Shown: positions 46,035 to 54,883, counted from the stretch's first letter. The stretch is DNA of 64,000 nucleotides from Streptomyces sp. NRRL B-3428 (GCA_000721375.1 JOGW01000008.1:520360-584359), one strand, 5' to 3'. Numbers and translations are program-made. The notes: generated by a model from the sequence alone, not told the origin.

Positions 46035-47345
46035 TCAGCTTCCGAGGAGGTGGCGCAGCCCGGGCTGCAGCCGCTCCCCATGGGCCCGGACCATCGCGTC
46101 GCACAGCTCCCAGATCCGTTCGACGGGCAGGGCGGCGGCGGTGGCCGGGTCGGTCATGGCGGCATGCCGGATATGGCGCGGGTCGTCCTCGACGGCTGCC
46201 CGTACGACCAGGTCATTGGCGCTCAGATAGGTGCGGTTGAGCGCCGCGAGCTGGGGCGGGAGCGCACCGATCCGCGTCGGCTGCAGGCCCGAACCGTCCA
46301 CCAGGCACGGCACTTCGACCACTCCGTCAGCGGGCAGATTGGCGATCAGGCCGTGGTTGGGGACGTTCCCGTAGACGGTGCGCGGGGTGCCGGAGACCAC
46401 GCTGTGGATGATCTGCGGGGCGTACTCCATGGTGCCCTCGACGGCCAGCGGCTCCCCGGTGGCGAGCGCCTTTCTCGTCCGCTCGTACTGCGCCACGTTC
46501 TCGTCCACGATGCCGAGATACGCGCCGACCGGCAGCCGCAGCCGCTCGATCTCGCTGTCGTGGTGCAGATACCAGGGCACGTACTCGCTGGAGTGCTCAC
46601 TGGTCTCGGTCGGGTAGTAGCCGAGCCGCCGGTACATGTCGACGCGCACCCGGCGCCTCAACTGCTCGTCGGAGGCGATCAGTTCATCGAGCTTCGGGTA
46701 CAGGTCGCGGCCCTCGTGCTCGAAGCGGAGCACCCAGGCCTGGTGATTGACGCCCGCGGCGCGGTAGGTGATCTCGTCGTAGGGGACGTTCACCAGTTTC
46801 GCCAGGTCCTGCATCGTCCAGTACACCGAGTGGCACAGGCCCACGACCTTGGTGAGGCCGGTGGCGGCGGAGAGGTACTGGACGTTCATGGCCATGGGGT
46901 TGGTGTAGTTCAGGAGCCAGGCGTCCGGGCACAACTCGGCCATGTCGGCGCCGAGTTCCTTCAGGAAGGGGAAGGTGCGCAGGGCGCGGAAGATGCCGCC
47001 GATACCGAGGGTGTCGCCGATGGTCTGGCGCAGCCCGTGGGCGGCGGGGACCTCGAAGTCCGTACGGGTGGAGTCCCCCATGCCGATCTGCACGATGTTG
47101 ATCACGAAGTCCGCGTCCGCGAGGGCCGCTCGGCGGTCCGCGTGTGCGGTGACGGTGGCGCGGGCGCCGCGATGCCGCGCGATGTAGTCGGCCGCGGCCT
47201 GTGCGGTGGTGAGGCGCTCGGGGTCGATGTCGTGCAGGGCGATCGTCGCGTCCTTGAGCTCGGGGAAGGCGAACAGGTCGGCGAGCAGGCCCTGGGTGAA
47301 GACGACGCTGCCGGCGCCGATGAAGGCGATCTTCGGGTGGTTCAT
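46035..47345 (-). CDS. GH4 family alpha-galactosidase/alpha-glucosidase (NAD+, Mn2+)
   Basis: 436 aa. GH4 enzymes cleave by an NAD-dependent redox-elimination route. Seen here: IAFIGAGSVVFTQGLLADL (NAD site), NYTNPMAMN, the metal ligands Cys171 in LCHSVYW and His201 in GVNHQAW, and MYRRLGYYPTETSEHSSEYVPWYL, a motif of the MelA alpha-galactosidase branch. Cytoplasmic. The ATG overlaps the kinase stop by 4 bp (ATGA), so it is the last gene of the importer B operon. This gives the locus a second, mechanistically unrelated alpha-galactosidase. Confidence 0.9.
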   Translation of the reverse strand: MNHPKIAFIGAGSVVFTQGLLADLFAFPELKDATIALHDIDPERLTTAQAAADYIARHRGARATVTAHADRRAALADADFVINIVQIGMGDSTRTDFEVPAAHGLRQTIGDTLGIGGIFRALRTFPFLKELGADMAELCPDAWLLNYTNPMAMNVQYLSAATGLTKVVGLCHSVYWTMQDLAKLVNVPYDEITYRAAGVNHQAWVLRFEHEGRDLYPKLDELIASDEQLRRRVRVDMYRRLGYYPTETSEHSSEYVPWYLHHDSEIERLRLPVGAYLGIVDENVAQYERTRKALATGEPLAVEGTMEYAPQIIHSVVSGTPRTVYGNVPNHGLIANLPADGVVEVPCLVDGSGLQPTRIGALPPQLAALNRTYLSANDLVVRAAVEDDPRHIRHAAMTDPATAAALPVERIWELCDAMVRAHGERLQPGLRHLLGS

Positions 47346-48286
47346 ACGAGGTGTGCTCCGGTGCGGGTGAGGTGGGCGAGGGTGTCGTCCCGGGTGGGCT
47401 GGGCCGCGGTGCCGCCGTGGGCGCGGGTGGACAGGGCGCCGCAGACGACGGCGAACTGCAGTGCCTCGTGCGGGGATCGGCCGTCCAAGGTGGCGGCGAC
47501 GAAACCGGCGTCGAAGCTGTCACCGGCCCCGACGGTGTCGCGGACCTTCACGGGCAGGCCGGGGGCGGCGATCAGGGTGCGTCCGTCGTGGCAGAGCGCG
47601 CCGTCCGCGCCGTTCTTGACGACGGCCAACGGGCCGCGGGCGGCGAGCTGTCGGGCCGCCGCTTCGAGCGTGGCTGCCGCCGTCAGATGGCGGGCTTCCT
47701 GGGCGTTGGGCAGAAAGATGTCGGTCTCCGCGAGCACCGCGTCGAGTCCGGCCCACTCCCCCGACGGGTCGTCCTGGGTGTCCAGGGAGGTGGTCGCTCC
47801 GTATGTACGGGCTGTGCGGAAGAGGTCCGGCAGATCGGCGGCCAGGCGCGGCTGCAGGAAGTAGGAGGAGCTGTGGACGTGCCGGGATGCGGCAAGGAGT
47901 TCCTCGGGTACGTCCCCGCCGTCCACCGAGGTCAGCGTGCCCGGCGAGGTGAGGATGGCGCGGTCGTCGCCCCTGGTGAGGACGACGGTGAGGGGTGTGG
48001 GCAGGGCGGGGTCCATCCGCAGCGCGCGGGTGTCGACTCCGCGCGAGCTCAGGGCCTCGCGCAGATAGCGGCCGGCGTCGTCGTCCCCGACCCGGCCCGC
48101 GAACGCGACGTCGAGGCCCAGGCGCGCGGCCCCGCAGGCCATGATCGCGGCCGAGCCGCCGATGGTGAACGAGCCGGATTCCACCAGCTGTTCCTGCTGG
48201 CCGAAGGCGAGCGGACCGTCCAGAGGCCCGAGGATCACATCGGGGTTGGCGTCCCCGATGACGAGCAGGTCGTACGAGTGGGGCAT
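47342..48286 (-). CDS. PfkB family carbohydrate kinase
   Basis: 314 aa ribokinase fold. PfkB signature 1 region ESGSFTIGGSAAIMACGAARLG (about 36-57) binds the sugar, and signature 2 DTVGAGDSFDAGF (about 245-257) contains the catalytic Asp. Members phosphorylate fructose, tagatose-6-P, ketodeoxygluconate, adenosine and others; here a ketose or (amino)galactose derivative from the GH4 product is likely (inference). AAGGA is 8 bp upstream. Lies between the permeases and GH4 in one operon. Confidence 0.9.
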   Translation of the reverse strand: MPHSYDLLVIGDANPDVILGPLDGPLAFGQQEQLVESGSFTIGGSAAIMACGAARLGLDVAFAGRVGDDDAGRYLREALSSRGVDTRALRMDPALPTPLTVVLTRGDDRAILTSPGTLTSVDGGDVPEELLAASRHVHSSSYFLQPRLAADLPDLFRTARTYGATTSLDTQDDPSGEWAGLDAVLAETDIFLPNAQEARHLTAAATLEAAARQLAARGPLAVVKNGADGALCHDGRTLIAAPGLPVKVRDTVGAGDSFDAGFVAATLDGRSPHEALQFAVVCGALSTRAHGGTAAQPTRDDTLAHLTRTGAHLV

Positions 48287-48315
48287 GTAGCTGTCCTTAC
48301 GAAGGGTGCGGACCG

Positions 48316-49203
48316 TCAGCCCTTGAGGCCACTGGTGGTGAGGGACCGTATGAACGTCTTCTGGGCGGCGAGGAAGGCGAGCAGCACGGGAAGGACGGTG
48401 ATCACGTTCCCCGCCATCACCGCGGACCACCGCGTGTGGTGGGTCCCCTGGAAGGTGGTCAGGCCGAGCTGCAGCGTGTACTGGGTGTCGTGGTTGATCG
48501 CGATCAGCGGCCAGGACAGGTCGTTCCAGGTGGTCAGGAAGGTCAGCACGGCGACCGTGGCCAGTGCGGGCCGCGCGAGCGGCAGCACGATCGACCACAG
48601 GACGCGCAGGCGCGAGCAGCCGTCGATCCAGGCCGCCTCCTCCAGCTCTCTCGGCAGCGAGAGGAAGAACTGCCGCAGCAGGAAGACCGCGAAGGGGGTC
48701 ACCAGCGAGGGCACGATCAACGCGCCCAGGGTGTCGATGAGTCCGAGCTGCTTCATCACGAGGAACGTCGGGATCATCGTCAGCTGGAACGGCACCGCCA
48801 TCGTGGCCAGCATCAGCACGAGCAGCGTCCGCGAGCCGAAGAACCGCATCCGGGCGAAGGCGTAGCCGCCCAGCGCACCGAAGACGAGGTTCGAGAGGAC
48901 CGCGACCGCCGAGACGATCAGTGAGTTGAGCAGCCAGCGGGGGAACATGGCGTTGCCGAGGACGTAGCGGTAGCCGCCGAGGTCCAGGCCGGAGGGCCAC
49001 AGCGCGGGCGGGAAGCGGTTGATCTCGGCGTCGCTCATCACCGAGCTGACCAGGAGCCAGAGCAGCGGCAGGGCGAAGAGGAGCGCGAGGGGTGCGAGCA
49101 GCAGATGCCAGGCGCTGAAGGGCAGTCGGACACGGCGGCGTACGGCGGCGGTTTCCGCGACCGGTTCACGAGCGGTGTCCGGCAGAGCGGCGGTGGTGGT
49201 CAT
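48316..49203 (-). CDS. Sugar ABC transporter permease, MalG type (importer B)
   Basis: 295 aa, six helices, EAA loop EEAAWIDGCSRLRVLWSI around residue 187. ATGA overlap with the upstream MalF-type gene. The operon lacks an ATPase, as do the other two sugar importers in this window. Confidence 0.92.
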   Translation of the reverse strand: MTTTAALPDTAREPVAETAAVRRRVRLPFSAWHLLLAPLALLFALPLLWLLVSSVMSDAEINRFPPALWPSGLDLGGYRYVLGNAMFPRWLLNSLIVSAVAVLSNLVFGALGGYAFARMRFFGSRTLLVLMLATMAVPFQLTMIPTFLVMKQLGLIDTLGALIVPSLVTPFAVFLLRQFFLSLPRELEEAAWIDGCSRLRVLWSIVLPLARPALATVAVLTFLTTWNDLSWPLIAINHDTQYTLQLGLTTFQGTHHTRWSAVMAGNVITVLPVLLAFLAAQKTFIRSLTTSGLKG

Positions 49204-50141
49204 GAGGTGGCTGCCTCCGTACGGGCGGCGCGGGCGCGGACGACCCGCAGCAGCAGGGCCATCACAAGGAGCGCCAGGGCGAGGACGTATGCGGCGGCTG
49301 CCCCGTATCCGGCGGTGAAGTTCTTGAAGGCCGACTCCCAGATGAAGTAGACGATCACCGTGGTGGAGCCGAGCGGGCCGCCCTTGGTGGTCACGTACAC
49401 GAGGTCGAAGACCTGGAGCGCCTGGATGGTCTGCCACAGGAGCAGGAAGACGCTGACCGGGGCGAGCGCGGGCAGCGTGACATGGCGCAGGACCTGCCGG
49501 CGCCCGGCTCCGTCGAGGCGGGCCGCCTCGACCAGCTCCTGCGGTACGTCCTGCAGCGCGGCCAGATAGATGACGGTGCACAGTCCGGTGCCGCTCCACA
49601 GCGTGATGGCGACCAGGACGTACAGGGCCTGGGAGGGATCGGTGAGGAAGCCCTGGGCGGAGACGCCGAGATGGTGCAGGACCGAGTTGGCGGCGCCGAA
49701 CTCGGGGTCGAGGACGAAGGAGAACAGCACGCCCTGGGCGGTGGCCGAGACGACGAACGGGACGAAGAACAAGGTGCGGTAGACGCCGACGAAGCGGATA
49801 CGGCGGTTGAGGACCAGGGCGAGAGCGAGTCCGGCGACGATGCTCAGGGGCACGTACAGGAGCGTGTAGACGAGGGTGTTGGTGACGGCCTCGTGGAAGT
49901 GCGGGTCCTGGGCGAGGGCGCGGTAGTTGTCGAGGCCCACCCAGCGGCTGGGGGTGACGAGGTCGCTGGCGCGGAAGGAGAGCAGCAGCGACCAGACGAC
50001 GGGCACGACGCTCAGGCCCAGGATGACGAGCACGGCAGGTGAGACGAAGGCCCAGGCGGTGGCGGCCTCGGTGCGGCGGCGCCGGTTGCGTTTCGCGGAG
50101 CGCTCGGGCGGCACGGTCAGCGGAGTGGGAAGTCGTGACAT
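49200..50141 (-). CDS. Sugar ABC transporter permease, MalF type (importer B)
   Basis: 313 aa. Basic N-terminus (RSAKRNRRRRTE), six helices and the EAA loop VEAARLDGAGRRQVLRHV near residue 216. It starts 13 bp after the binding protein stop and overlaps the next permease by 4 bp. The ribosome site is weak, consistent with translational coupling to the binding protein gene. Confidence 0.92.
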   Translation of the reverse strand: MSRLPTPLTVPPERSAKRNRRRRTEAATAWAFVSPAVLVILGLSVVPVVWSLLLSFRASDLVTPSRWVGLDNYRALAQDPHFHEAVTNTLVYTLLYVPLSIVAGLALALVLNRRIRFVGVYRTLFFVPFVVSATAQGVLFSFVLDPEFGAANSVLHHLGVSAQGFLTDPSQALYVLVAITLWSGTGLCTVIYLAALQDVPQELVEAARLDGAGRRQVLRHVTLPALAPVSVFLLLWQTIQALQVFDLVYVTTKGGPLGSTTVIVYFIWESAFKNFTAGYGAAAAYVLALALLVMALLLRVVRARAARTEAATS

Positions 50142-50154
50142 GAAAGGTCCGTCC

Positions 50155-51474
50155 TCAGCGCGGTATCAGCAGAGCGGCGTTGGCGTCCTCGGCGCAGGAG
50201 CGCAGGGCCGCCTCGGGGGTGGCACGCCCGAGCAGCACCGAGACGATGGCCTCGCCTAGCGCCTGGGAGATACGGGGGTACGCGGGGTGTACGGGCCGCA
50301 CCCGGGCCGAGGTCAGGGCCTCGGTGAACACCGGCATGCCCGGCGTCTCGGTGGCGTGCTCGCGCCAGGCGGGGCTCTTCTCGCTGCCGCTGCTCAGCGG
50401 CAGACTCCCGGCCTCCACGTCCCAACGGCTGTCCTGGGCGGGCTCGGTGAGCCAGGTGACGAAGGTGCGGGCGGCGCGGGAGCGTGCCTCGCCGTTGTCG
50501 AAGACCGTCCAGGTGTCCGGTCCGGAGATGGTGACCGGTTCGCCGTCGAAGGTCGGCAGCGGGACCACGTGGTAGTCGAGTTTCGCCTGGGCGATGTCCG
50601 GCAGTTGCCAGGGTCCGGTGGGCACCATGGCCATCCGCCCGGACAGGAAGACCTTGTACATCTGCTCGCTGCCGGGCTTGGGATCCACGTACACGCTCTT
50701 GTCGCGAACGAGATCCCGGACGACCTCCAGGGCCCGCACCCCTTCCTCGGCGAACCCGATGTGCTTGCCGTCCTCGGCGATCACCTCACCGCCCGCGCCC
50801 CAGATCAGGGGCCACAGCCGCCACACCGTGTCCTCGTCGCCCGTGCCGGGCCAGCCGGTGCCGAAGCGGCCCCTGCCCGCGTCGGTGAGGCGGCGGGCGG
50901 TGTCGACGAACTCGTCCCAGGTCCAGCCCGGCCGGGGCAGCTCCATCCCCGCCTCGGCGAAGAGCTTGCGATTGCAGACCATGGCCAGGCAGTCGACCAT
51001 CGCGGGCACGGCGCGCACATGGCCGTTGATGGTGACGGCCTCGCGGGCGGAGGGCCAGTAACTCGCCCAGGGCGTGGGCCCTTTGCGTACGTGCTCGGTG
51101 AGATCGACGACCTGCGGGCTGCGCGCGATGCTCGCCAGGTCCGAGCCGAAGATGAACGCGATATCGGGGTACGAGCCCGAGGCGAGCGCCGCGGTGACCT
51201 TCTGCAGCATCGCGTCCGCCAGGACTCCGCCGCCCAGGTCGACGTGGATGTCCGGGTGGGTGCGGTGGAAGTCGGCGACCAGGTTCTTGATGACCTTCAG
51301 GGCCGTGTCGGTCTGGCCGTGCCACAGCTGGACGGTGACGCTGCCGTCGGCGCCGATCCCGTCGGACGCGCCCGCCGCGCAGCCCGCGAGGGCGCCGGTG
51401 CCCACCAGGGCCGTGGCCGACCCGGCGGCGCGCAGGACGGTACGGCGCGAGGGTGCGCGGGGTATGGGGGTCAT
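50155..51474 (-). CDS. Sugar ABC transporter substrate-binding lipoprotein (importer B), Tat-type signal
   Basis: 439 aa. The signal combines a twin-arginine start (SRRTVLRAAGSATALVG) with a lipobox (LAGC, Cys about 32), so it is probably exported folded by Tat and then lipidated. Family 1 motifs: VTVQLWHGQTDTALKVI, DFHRTHPDIHVDLGG, PDIAFIFGSDLA, VPAMVDCLAMVCNRKLFAEAG, GRMAMVPTGPWQLPDI. GGAGG precedes the ATG. First gene of binding protein-permease-permease-kinase-GH4. Substrate probably a galactose- or galactosamine-containing oligosaccharide. Confidence 0.9.
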   Translation of the reverse strand: MTPIPRAPSRRTVLRAAGSATALVGTGALAGCAAGASDGIGADGSVTVQLWHGQTDTALKVIKNLVADFHRTHPDIHVDLGGGVLADAMLQKVTAALASGSYPDIAFIFGSDLASIARSPQVVDLTEHVRKGPTPWASYWPSAREAVTINGHVRAVPAMVDCLAMVCNRKLFAEAGMELPRPGWTWDEFVDTARRLTDAGRGRFGTGWPGTGDEDTVWRLWPLIWGAGGEVIAEDGKHIGFAEEGVRALEVVRDLVRDKSVYVDPKPGSEQMYKVFLSGRMAMVPTGPWQLPDIAQAKLDYHVVPLPTFDGEPVTISGPDTWTVFDNGEARSRAARTFVTWLTEPAQDSRWDVEAGSLPLSSGSEKSPAWREHATETPGMPVFTEALTSARVRPVHPAYPRISQALGEAIVSVLLGRATPEAALRSCAEDANAALLIPR

Positions 51475-51503
51475 CGCTGCCTCCAGGGGGTTCGCAAGGG
51501 GAC

Positions 51504-51542
51504 GGTCCGGGCGGGCAGCGGCGCACAACGCCCGCCCGGACC
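51504..51542 (-). terminator. Hairpin between GH114 and importer B genes
   Basis: Perfect 13-bp arms GGTCCGGGCGGGC (51504-51516) and complement (51530-51542), 13-nt loop, 17 bp beyond the GH114 stop and 30 bp upstream of the binding protein ATG. It acts as terminator or as a processing/stability element. Confidence 0.75.
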
Positions 51543-51558
51543 AGGGGATTTCAGGAGG

Positions 51559-52380
51559 TCAGCAGGTCTGGCGGACGTACCCGCTGGTGCCCGCGGGCCG
51601 CACGTCGACGTCGCGGCGCACGATGCTCAGCCGGTCGCCCCAGCCCGCGCAGGCCTTGCGCAGACCGGTGGACTTGTACTCGACGACCACCACGTGGTCG
51701 CCGTACTCGGCGGTGAAGACATCGCATTCGTTGTACGCGCCGCACTCCTCGACGACAGCGAAGTCCAGGCCCGTCTCCTTTCCTGCGGAGGCGAGTTCGG
51801 CGGTGTTCTTCTGCGCGATGGCCAGACCGCGCTCGTGGGAGTGCTGGGCGAGCAGGGCGATGTAGGCCTTGGCCTGGTTCGCCGTGAGATAGCTCGAAAA
51901 GCGCGTGAAGGTGTCGTAGTTGTCGGGCTCGACGGCCTGGAAACCCTTGTCGGCGCAGCCGTCGATCCAGCCGTTCACCTTGGCCGCGATCCGCTGGCGC
52001 TTGTCGGCGGTACGCAGGTCAAGGACGGCCTCGCCCCAGTCCCCGTCGTACACGACATCGCCGCTGCCGTCGCGGAGCAGCAGATCGGCGTCCCACTCGC
52101 CCTCCGCGCCGGGCTGGGCCTGGAAGGCGTTCACGTAGCAGATGTTGTAGAGGCCGGGCGCCGGGGCCGCCTCGTGGTCCCGGCTGACGATCCGCACTCC
52201 GGCGGGCGGGGTGTAGGCCCCGCCGATCTGGTAGTCCCAGCCGGCGTGCACGGGCGGCAGCGGGACGGCGGCGGTCGCGCCGGCCGAGGCGGTCGAGGGG
52301 GCGAGGAGGCAGGTCGCCGCTCCCGCCGCGAGGGCGGCGGCAGCGGTCAGACACCTGCGCAGCACACGATTGAGGCTCAT
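51559..52380 (-). CDS. Secreted GH114 endo-alpha-1,4-polygalactosaminidase-like protein
   Basis: 273 aa. A signal peptide ends at ASA/GAT near residue 33. The GH114 (TIM-barrel) pattern is clear: WDYQIGGAY with the conserved aromatic residue, YNICYVNAFQAQPG, NGWIDGCADKGFQAVEPDNYD with the catalytic-type acidic residues (Glu/Asp at about 146-148), GLAIAQKNT and DFAVVEECGAYNECD. GH114 enzymes cleave alpha-1,4-linked galactosamine in fungal galactosaminogalactan and similar polymers. I choose the ATG at 52380 because GGAG lies 8 bp upstream; one at 52395 has none. Upstream of the importer B operon. Confidence 0.85.
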   Translation of the reverse strand: MSLNRVLRRCLTAAAALAAGAATCLLAPSTASAGATAAVPLPPVHAGWDYQIGGAYTPPAGVRIVSRDHEAAPAPGLYNICYVNAFQAQPGAEGEWDADLLLRDGSGDVVYDGDWGEAVLDLRTADKRQRIAAKVNGWIDGCADKGFQAVEPDNYDTFTRFSSYLTANQAKAYIALLAQHSHERGLAIAQKNTAELASAGKETGLDFAVVEECGAYNECDVFTAEYGDHVVVVEYKSTGLRKACAGWGDRLSIVRRDVDVRPAGTSGYVRQTC

Positions 52381-52526
52381 CAAGGAGCTCCACATGTGGA
52401 GGGCACGTCCCCGCCTCGGACCCGCGGAAGGGGTCCTGGCGACTCGGTCCGGGCTCACGGCTCTACGGCCTGGGTTACCGGCTGGGCGTACCTCTGTGCC
52501 GAGGATGCGACATCGGCGTGCCAGGG

Positions 52527-52555
52527 AGTAAATCGAGCACGGTCGATCGTGTCAA
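52527..52555 (-). promoter_or_regulatory. Promoter of the GH114 gene with an overlapping dyad
   Basis: On the minus strand TTGACA (52555-52550), 17-bp spacer, TTTACT (52532-52527): an almost consensus vegetative promoter. The 14-bp near-palindrome CACGGTCGATCGTG (52538-52551, one mismatched pair, CG at the centre line) fills the spacer, so a repressor there would exclude polymerase. Confidence 0.7.
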
Positions 52556-52609
52556 GAGTGGGAACGTGCGTGAAGGATCGCCAACTCGCGCAGATCCGAG
52601 CACGATTGC

Positions 52610-52697
52610 GGCGGGGCGGGGCAGCTTCTCCGGCGGGGCGGGGCAGCCTCTCCGGCGGGGCGGGGCAGCTCCTTGCTCGCCGCCCCGCCCCGTGGAC
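52610..52697 (-). terminator. Terminator with tandemly triplicated arm (22-bp repeat x3)
   Basis: Units at 52610-52631, 52632-52653 and 52654-52672 (partial), all GGCGGGGCGGGGCAGC followed by a C/T-rich tail. The single complementary arm (GCCCCGCCCCG, about 52680-52693) lies just after the leftward stop, so the transcript can pair it with any of the three arms (11-bp GC stem). Closest unit gives the shortest loop. Confidence 0.75.
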
Positions 52698-52704
52698 GCC
52701 CTGG

Positions 52705-53694
52705 TCAGCCGCGGGCGAGCGCGATGGAACCGGCCAGCCGGTCGCCCGCCTCGTAGATCATGTACGGGACCCCGCCGTCCGTGCCGAAGCAGGGGGCGGC
52801 GGCACGGCCGCTCTCGGGAGCGGCGGTGGACGAGTCGTAGAAGACCCCGAGGTGCCTGCGGAGCGAGAAGTCGTTGCCGACCTCGGTGATCAGGATGTTG
52901 CCGCCGCTGCTCTTGTCCGTGTGGTAGACGACGTAGGTCGATCCGCCGCGCGACAGGAGATGGGCTCCGGACACGTTGACCGCGCCGACGTCGCCGTGGC
53001 GGATCAGCGGATCGGCGGCGTACTGCCAGTTCCGCCCGTCGGCCGACCAGCCCCAGCCGATGTCACGGTGGTTGGTGGTGTCGTTGCGCATGAAGACCAT
53101 CACGTAGCGGGCGCCCTTGGCGGGCAGATCGTGCCGGAACACCCGCGCGTAGGAGGCCTCGGTGGTGCCCGCCGGCAGCATGGACGTGGTCAGGACGGTC
53201 TTGTCGTACGTGAAGTGGATGCCGTCCTTGGAGCGGGCGAGCCGGGTCGTGGTGTTCTCACCGTGGAAGTACAGCCACAGCTCCTTCGCGTCGGCGTTCC
53301 ACAGCACGTGCGGGGACGAGACATGGCTGACGCTGTAGTGCGGGTCCCACTTGTTCTTCACGATCGGGTTGCCCGCGTACTCGGTGAACGGGCCCTCCAG
53401 CGAGTTCGCGTAGGCAAGGCAGATGCCGCCAGGGGCGTCGTGGGGCGCGTAGTAGAGGTAGTAACGGCCCAGCGGCGAGGACAACTTGTCGTACACGCCG
53501 CGTACGCAGGGGAAGATGATCTCGCCGGTGGGGTTGTACGCGAGGTTGGCCGGGGTGAGCAGGGTCCGAACGTACTTGTAGTCGGGGAAGCCGCCGGGGG
53601 CGGCGAGGGCGGGGCGGGCGCCGAGGGCTCCGAGGGCGAGTGCGGCTCCCCCGGTGGCGGTGGTCTGCAGGAAGCGGCGGCGGTCGATGGGCAT
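52705..53694 (-). CDS. Tat-secreted five-bladed propeller protein (GH43-like)
   Basis: 329 aa. Twin-arginine signal DRRRFLQTTATGGAALALGALG with cleavage near ALA/APG at residue 32. The mature part has repeated blade motifs (YYLYYAPHDAPGGICLAYANSLEGPF, split: blade 2 about 70-95; VSSPHVLWNADAKELWLYFHG; TRLARSKDGIHF; WGWSADGRNWQYA), as in GH43/GH117-like secreted enzymes. I cannot locate the GH43 Asp/Asp/Glu triad with certainty, so hydrolase activity is only suspected. AAGGAG stands 7 bp before the ATG. Transcribed after the LacI gene and closed by a complex terminator. Confidence 0.78.
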   Translation of the reverse strand: MPIDRRRFLQTTATGGAALALGALGARPALAAPGGFPDYKYVRTLLTPANLAYNPTGEIIFPCVRGVYDKLSSPLGRYYLYYAPHDAPGGICLAYANSLEGPFTEYAGNPIVKNKWDPHYSVSHVSSPHVLWNADAKELWLYFHGENTTTRLARSKDGIHFTYDKTVLTTSMLPAGTTEASYARVFRHDLPAKGARYVMVFMRNDTTNHRDIGWGWSADGRNWQYAADPLIRHGDVGAVNVSGAHLLSRGGSTYVVYHTDKSSGGNILITEVGNDFSLRRHLGVFYDSSTAAPESGRAAAPCFGTDGGVPYMIYEAGDRLAGSIALARG

Positions 53695-53765
53695 GATGCG
53701 GCTCCTTCGTGGATGTCTTCCGGGTGTGCGGGCATGGCGGCGGGGCACGCGGCGTGCGTCGGCCG

Positions 53766-53813
53766 GGTGCGGGGCGTGGTGGGTGCGTGGCTTGGCGGGT
53801 GCGTGGCTTGGCG
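53766..53813. repeat. 16-bp x3 tandem repeat just beyond the LacI stop codon
   Basis: GGTGCGTGGCTTGGCG twice, perfectly (53782-53797, 53798-53813), preceded by a diverged unit GGTGCGGGGCGTGGTG (53766-53781). The nearest unit is 14 bp past the leftward LacI TAA (53828-53830), in the gap before the propeller gene. Confidence 0.85.
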
Positions 53814-53827
53814 GGTGAGGTGTTCGC

Positions 53828-54883
53828 TTACGTGGCCGGGGCCGGTCCCGCGGTGTGTCCGGGCCTGAACTCGCAGGGCACCAGCGGCGAGTAGTCCGCA
53901 GCACCTGAGGTCAGGAGTGCGGTGAGGGTGCGTACGGCGGCGGCGCCCAGCTCCGCCTTGGGGATGCTGAAACCGGTCGGTTCGGGGTGCGCCATATCGG
54001 TCGGCGGTGAGCCGAGCAGGGCGAGGGAGAGGTCCTCGGGGGCGGTGAGTTGGGCCTCCTCGACGGCCTTGAGCAGCGCCCGCCAGGCGGCGCAGGTGTC
54101 GGTCTCCTCGGCCACGAACGCCGTGACGCCCGCGGCGAGCTGCGCCCGCAGCCACTCCACGGTGATCTCGACGGCGGGTTCGGCCGCACGCAGCACGGAA
54201 CCGTCGGCGGCCCCGACCGCCGCACGAAATCCGCGCTCACGGTCCGTCGAAGCCAGCGCCTCGTCCTGCTCGCACACGAGGACCATGCGCCGGTGCCCGA
54301 GGCCCGCGAGCCGCCGTACGACCTCGGCGGTGGCCTCGGCGTAGTCGGCGCCGACCCAGACAAGACTCTCCAACTCGTCGCGGCGGCCGATGTGCACGGC
54401 GGGATAGCCCTGTTCGACGAGCCGGCGCAGCTCCTCGGCCGGCACATGCCGTCCCAGGAACAGACACCCGTCGGCGAGCCGCACCCGGTCCAGCGAGCCC
54501 GCACCGTCGCCTTGAGGAGGCGCGGAGCTCGACCCGGTGAAGAGCACCAGGTCGTAACCGCGAGCGACGGCCTCCTTCTCCACCCCCACCAGAATCGGGT
54601 AGTACGAGTGCGCCACATCCGTGGGGAAGGTGGCGGTGAAACTGAACACGCCGAGCAGGTCGTTGCGGGCGGCGGCCAGGCGCTGGGCGGCCGGATCGGG
54701 CACATACCCCAACTGCCGTGCCGCCTGCTCCACTCGGGCCCGGGTGTCCGGGTGCAGCGCGATCCCCTGCTTGTTGCCACTGAGCACCAACGACACGGTG
54801 GTCTGCGAAACCCCGGCGAGCCGCGCGACCTCCGCCTGCCGCGGCCGCCCCCGGCGCGCCTTCGCCACACCACGCTCGTCCAT
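53828..54883 (-). CDS. LacI family transcriptional regulator
   Basis: 351 aa. HTH at about 14-35 (RQAEVARLAGVSQTTVSLVLSG), hinge helix region around 55-70 (RVEQAARQLGYVPDPAAQRLA), then a periplasmic-binding-like effector domain (DLLGVFSFTATFP; HSYYPILVGVEKEAVARGYDLVLF). GGGGAG stands 10 bp before the ATG and a perfect 20-bp palindrome immediately upstream, so it autoregulates. It heads the leftward row propeller-GH114-importer B, which it probably represses; the inducer would be a sugar released from the glycan. Confidence 0.92.
   Translation of the reverse strand: MDERGVAKARRGRPRQAEVARLAGVSQTTVSLVLSGNKQGIALHPDTRARVEQAARQLGYVPDPAAQRLAAARNDLLGVFSFTATFPTDVAHSYYPILVGVEKEAVARGYDLVLFTGSSSAPPQGDGAGSLDRVRLADGCLFLGRHVPAEELRRLVEQGYPAVHIGRRDELESLVWVGADYAEATAEVVRRLAGLGHRRMVLVCEQDEALASTDRERGFRAAVGAADGSVLRAAEPAVEITVEWLRAQLAAGVTAFVAEETDTCAAWRALLKAVEEAQLTAPEDLSLALLGSPPTDMAHPEPTGFSIPKAELGAAAVRTLTALLTSGAADYSPLVPCEFRPGHTAGPAPAT

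Larger units (their letters stand above)
52381..52704. other. Non-coding region between GH114 and the propeller gene
   Basis: 324 bp. From right to left it holds the propeller gene terminator with its 22-bp repeats, then the GH114 promoter and its dyad, then about 145 bp of leader with no element I recognise. Confidence 0.7.

Noticed and set aside
47342..49000. 552-aa fusion of permease remnant and PfkB kinase
   Set aside because: The N-terminal part is the wrong frame of the MalG-type gene; an ATG with AAGGA at 48286 gives a full-length normal kinase.
50287..53868. 1193-aa open frame on the plus strand
   Set aside because: Runs across binding protein, GH114 and propeller genes in antisense, and through their terminators and promoters; a GC-bias artefact.
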